Assembly (NCBI RefSeq): GCF_023507745.1
Contig: NZ_JALPZO010000106.1
Coordinates: 1-64,000, forward strand
Origin: Vreelandella olivaria
GTDB taxonomy: Bacteria; Pseudomonadota; Gammaproteobacteria; Pseudomonadales; Halomonadaceae
DNA: 64,000 nt
Direction: 5' to 3'
In this document: positions 62,203 to 64,000 of the stretch, piece after piece
How the letters are laid out: each line of letters opens with the position of its first letter
Numbering within the stretch: position 1 is the first letter of the stretch
Position numbers and translations under genes: made by a program
The notes under the pieces: generated by a model
Database searches by the model: none
What the model was told of the DNA's origin: nothing
The model's input: only the letters and a program-made list of their open reading frames with translations

Positions 62203-64000
62203 ATACAACGCTCCCAATAGCACAACGTATGGCAGCAGCACGTCGTGTTGCCGACAGCCAATCAGATAATGACCCAGGGCAGGAGCAAGGCGTGTGCCCC
62301 ATCTCACGTAGCGACCTCCAGTTAGTGCCTGTTCGTTACGCGATGGTGGAAGCGCCCGAGGCTGAACGTGCCCAGGCATTTCCTGAGTTTGCACCGCTTT
62401 ACGGAGGGCACTTTCGCCCCTCAGGCATCAGACCTATACGCAGTGGCTGGCTTTACCTCGTTCACAGTCTGACGCCGGATGATGTGCAGGTATTCAAGGT
62501 AGAACCCGATGGCAGTGGCGATCCTATTATTGTCAAACGGGAAGGCTCGATACAGGTACTCTATAGCCCACTTGAGCTGACGCCTCTCCACGTGTCCATG
62601 CTGCGGCAGGATGCGTTCCGCTCCCAGGTCATGATGCAGGCAAACATCGGCGCCTACTGTCCTGGTAATGGCACCGCCCACCTGCTAGACCCCGAGGTGC
62701 TGAAAGAGGCACTTGCCGATGCTCATGGCGACTACCACGCTACACCCCCCGCCCCCGAGATAACGTCAGACAGCACTACGCTAGAAACAGGCAGCTACGC
62801 CTGGTGTGATATCGAGTGTGACCCTCCCGAGTGGCAAATGACTACCGCTGCCGGCATTAACGCTGCCATTGGGGCGGCGTATCGCCATGACAGCGCCATT
62901 CTCATCGTCGAAGATATACCCGGGCGCATAAAGGACTTAGCCCAGGCGTGGGCAAACCATGCCGGGCAGCAGGGTCATTGGCATGACCAATACTCTGCCG
63001 AGAACTTTGCTGCGCGCACGATTGATGGCCTGATGACCCTCGATTTTGCCCCTCACGCCGCCAATGCAGGTCAGGGCAATATCCCCGAATGGTTGGGCAA
63101 TGCCGAAAGCGACGACCAGGCCAACCTGCGCGAGCTGGCAGAGCTATACGAGCAGCGCCGCGAAAGGAGCGAGCAGGTGACGGCCTCTTCAGGTGGGCAC
63201 CCAGGGGTTATCGGGCGTGCGCTGGCGCCCATCGACCGGGATATCAATGCACTCAGCCAGCGTATCGCCGAGCGGTTGGGCACGGACGCAGACTCAGTCA
63301 AAGCGTTTGTTGAGCAGAGCGAGCAGGCACACTTCAATGAAGTGGTGGGTGGTCACTACGCCTTGGCACCCAATGGCATTGTTGATGTTATCCGCCAGCA
63401 GGAACTGGAGCGCTTTCTTGCCTACGCCAATGGGCTTGAAGAGGCATGGCAAACGGCCTATCGGGAGATAGGCCAGGATCTATCTCGCCTGTTACCCGTA
63501 TGGCACGACTACGCACTACTGTGGGACCGTGAAGAAGCAGAGCACATCAGCCTTACCTGTAAAATCGAACAGCACGCCCTTGAAACCCTGGCCCTATGCG
63601 GTCAGGAAGCGTTTCTTGCCCGGCACTATATGGGCGACACCCCCACGACAGCCCATTTACTCCACTTCCAGCCTACCGACACCTTTATTGAAACCTATTT
63701 ATCGGACCCCGCAGGCCCACAAAAAGCATTGACGCAAACCGCCGCACTGATGGGCGCCGCAGGCGCGCTGGGCAACTATCAACAGTGGCAAAGCACGATT
63801 GAGCAGCAAACGGGCCTGCGCTTTCGTAGCATCACCGACCTTACTGATGAGGTCGTGGCTGACATTGCAGGCGAGGTGTATTTCAAGGAAAAAATGCTGG
63901 GCGAGGCGGTGGTCAGAACATTGCTGGATGAAACACAGCAACTGGAACTGCCGCAACGGTTTACCCACCTGGCAGGCAGGCTGCCGGAAGGCCAGCGTCT
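62199..64000 (+). CDS. VasX-type T6SS effector, N-terminal part (partial)
   Basis: An open frame of 600 codons runs from the ATG at 62199 to the end of the window without a stop. The N-terminus, after a Gln/Ala-rich leader, contains CPISRSDLQLVPVRYAMVE and LYGGHFRPSGIRPIRSGWLY, the pattern of the VasX N-terminal region of T6SS effectors (BTH_I2691-type). Residues about 200-600 carry the matching AILIVEDIPGRIKDLAQAWA, YSAENFAARTI and later helical segments. In VasX proteins a membrane-inserting toxin part follows; it would lie outside the window. It is coupled to the DUF4123 adaptor. Confidence 0.85.
   Translation, partial: MNTTLPIAQRMAAARRVADSQSDNDPGQEQGVCPISRSDLQLVPVRYAMVEAPEAERAQAFPEFAPLYGGHFRPSGIRPIRSGWLYLVHSLTPDDVQVFKVEPDGSGDPIIVKREGSIQVLYSPLELTPLHVSMLRQDAFRSQVMMQANIGAYCPGNGTAHLLDPEVLKEALADAHGDYHATPPAPEITSDSTTLETGSYAWCDIECDPPEWQMTTAAGINAAIGAAYRHDSAILIVEDIPGRIKDLAQAWANHAGQQGHWHDQYSAENFAARTIDGLMTLDFAPHAANAGQGNIPEWLGNAESDDQANLRELAELYEQRRERSEQVTASSGGHPGVIGRALAPIDRDINALSQRIAERLGTDADSVKAFVEQSEQAHFNEVVGGHYALAPNGIVDVIRQQELERFLAYANGLEEAWQTAYREIGQDLSRLLPVWHDYALLWDREEAEHISLTCKIEQHALETLALCGQEAFLARHYMGDTPTTAHLLHFQPTDTFIETYLSDPAGPQKALTQTAALMGAAGALGNYQQWQSTIEQQTGLRFRSITDLTDEVVADIAGEVYFKEKMLGEAVVRTLLDETQQLELPQRFTHLAGRLPEGQR

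Overview
The window looks like a chromosome segment of a moderately halophilic gammaproteobacterium, most likely Halomonas or a close relative of the Halomonadaceae. This is inferred from protein style and gene neighbourhoods (comM-ubiK-glnK-amtB, divergent fpr/finR, an aap amino-acid transporter, a six-gene Mnh/Pha Na+/H+ antiporter), not from a marker gene. There is no rRNA, tRNA or CRISPR array.

Bases 1 to about 10095 are a mobile island, visibly AT-richer and gene-poor compared with the rest. It ends inside comM (10096-10944), which is cut after its VGGG motif. The junction carries a TGT...ACA-type terminus and a 38-bp repeat that recurs at 6065-6103, just upstream of a 589-aa TnsE-like gene. 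This is the architecture of a Tn7-like (Tn6022/AbaR-type) element at the comM attachment site; its other end and core transposase genes lie outside the window. Cargo includes MbcA/ParS-type antitoxin-like proteins, a BPSL0761-family protein, a CxxC protein, several broken IS3-family elements, an unrecognised two-gene module with a defence-like architecture (8366-7023) and a PD-(D/E)XK nuclease-like protein (9877-8918).

From 10096 on the genome is core-like. 11.4-14.6 kb: ubiK and a glnK-amtB-glnK nitrogen cluster in which each glnK has a sigma-54 promoter. 15.0-20.9 kb: porin, fpr/finR, a chemoreceptor and a host-attachment-family protein. 20.9-25.6 kb: a phnDCEE phosphonate-type ABC transporter with a Pho-box-like site, a histidine phosphatase and RidA. 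25.6-31.1 kb: aapJQMP polar amino-acid transporter with a sigma-54 promoter and a second aapJ. 31.2-33.2 kb: speE and hemE, preceded by five 12-bp tandem repeats. 33.4-39.4 kb: the antiporter operon mnhA(B)CDEFG. 39.8-40.4 kb: ribA.

40.4-55.6 kb is an amide/urea cluster: a LuxR-type response regulator and a 1117-aa hybrid kinase with an NCS1-transporter domain, divergent from urtABCDE, amiE (aliphatic amidase), fmdA (formamidase), fmdB and an FdhF/YdeP molybdo-oxidoreductase. Together they could sense and import amides, release ammonia and formate, and oxidise formate; no urease is present. 55.6-61.1 kb holds djlA, dxs-ispA-xseB and serA. The window ends in a type VI secretion DUF4123 adaptor and the start of a VasX-type effector.
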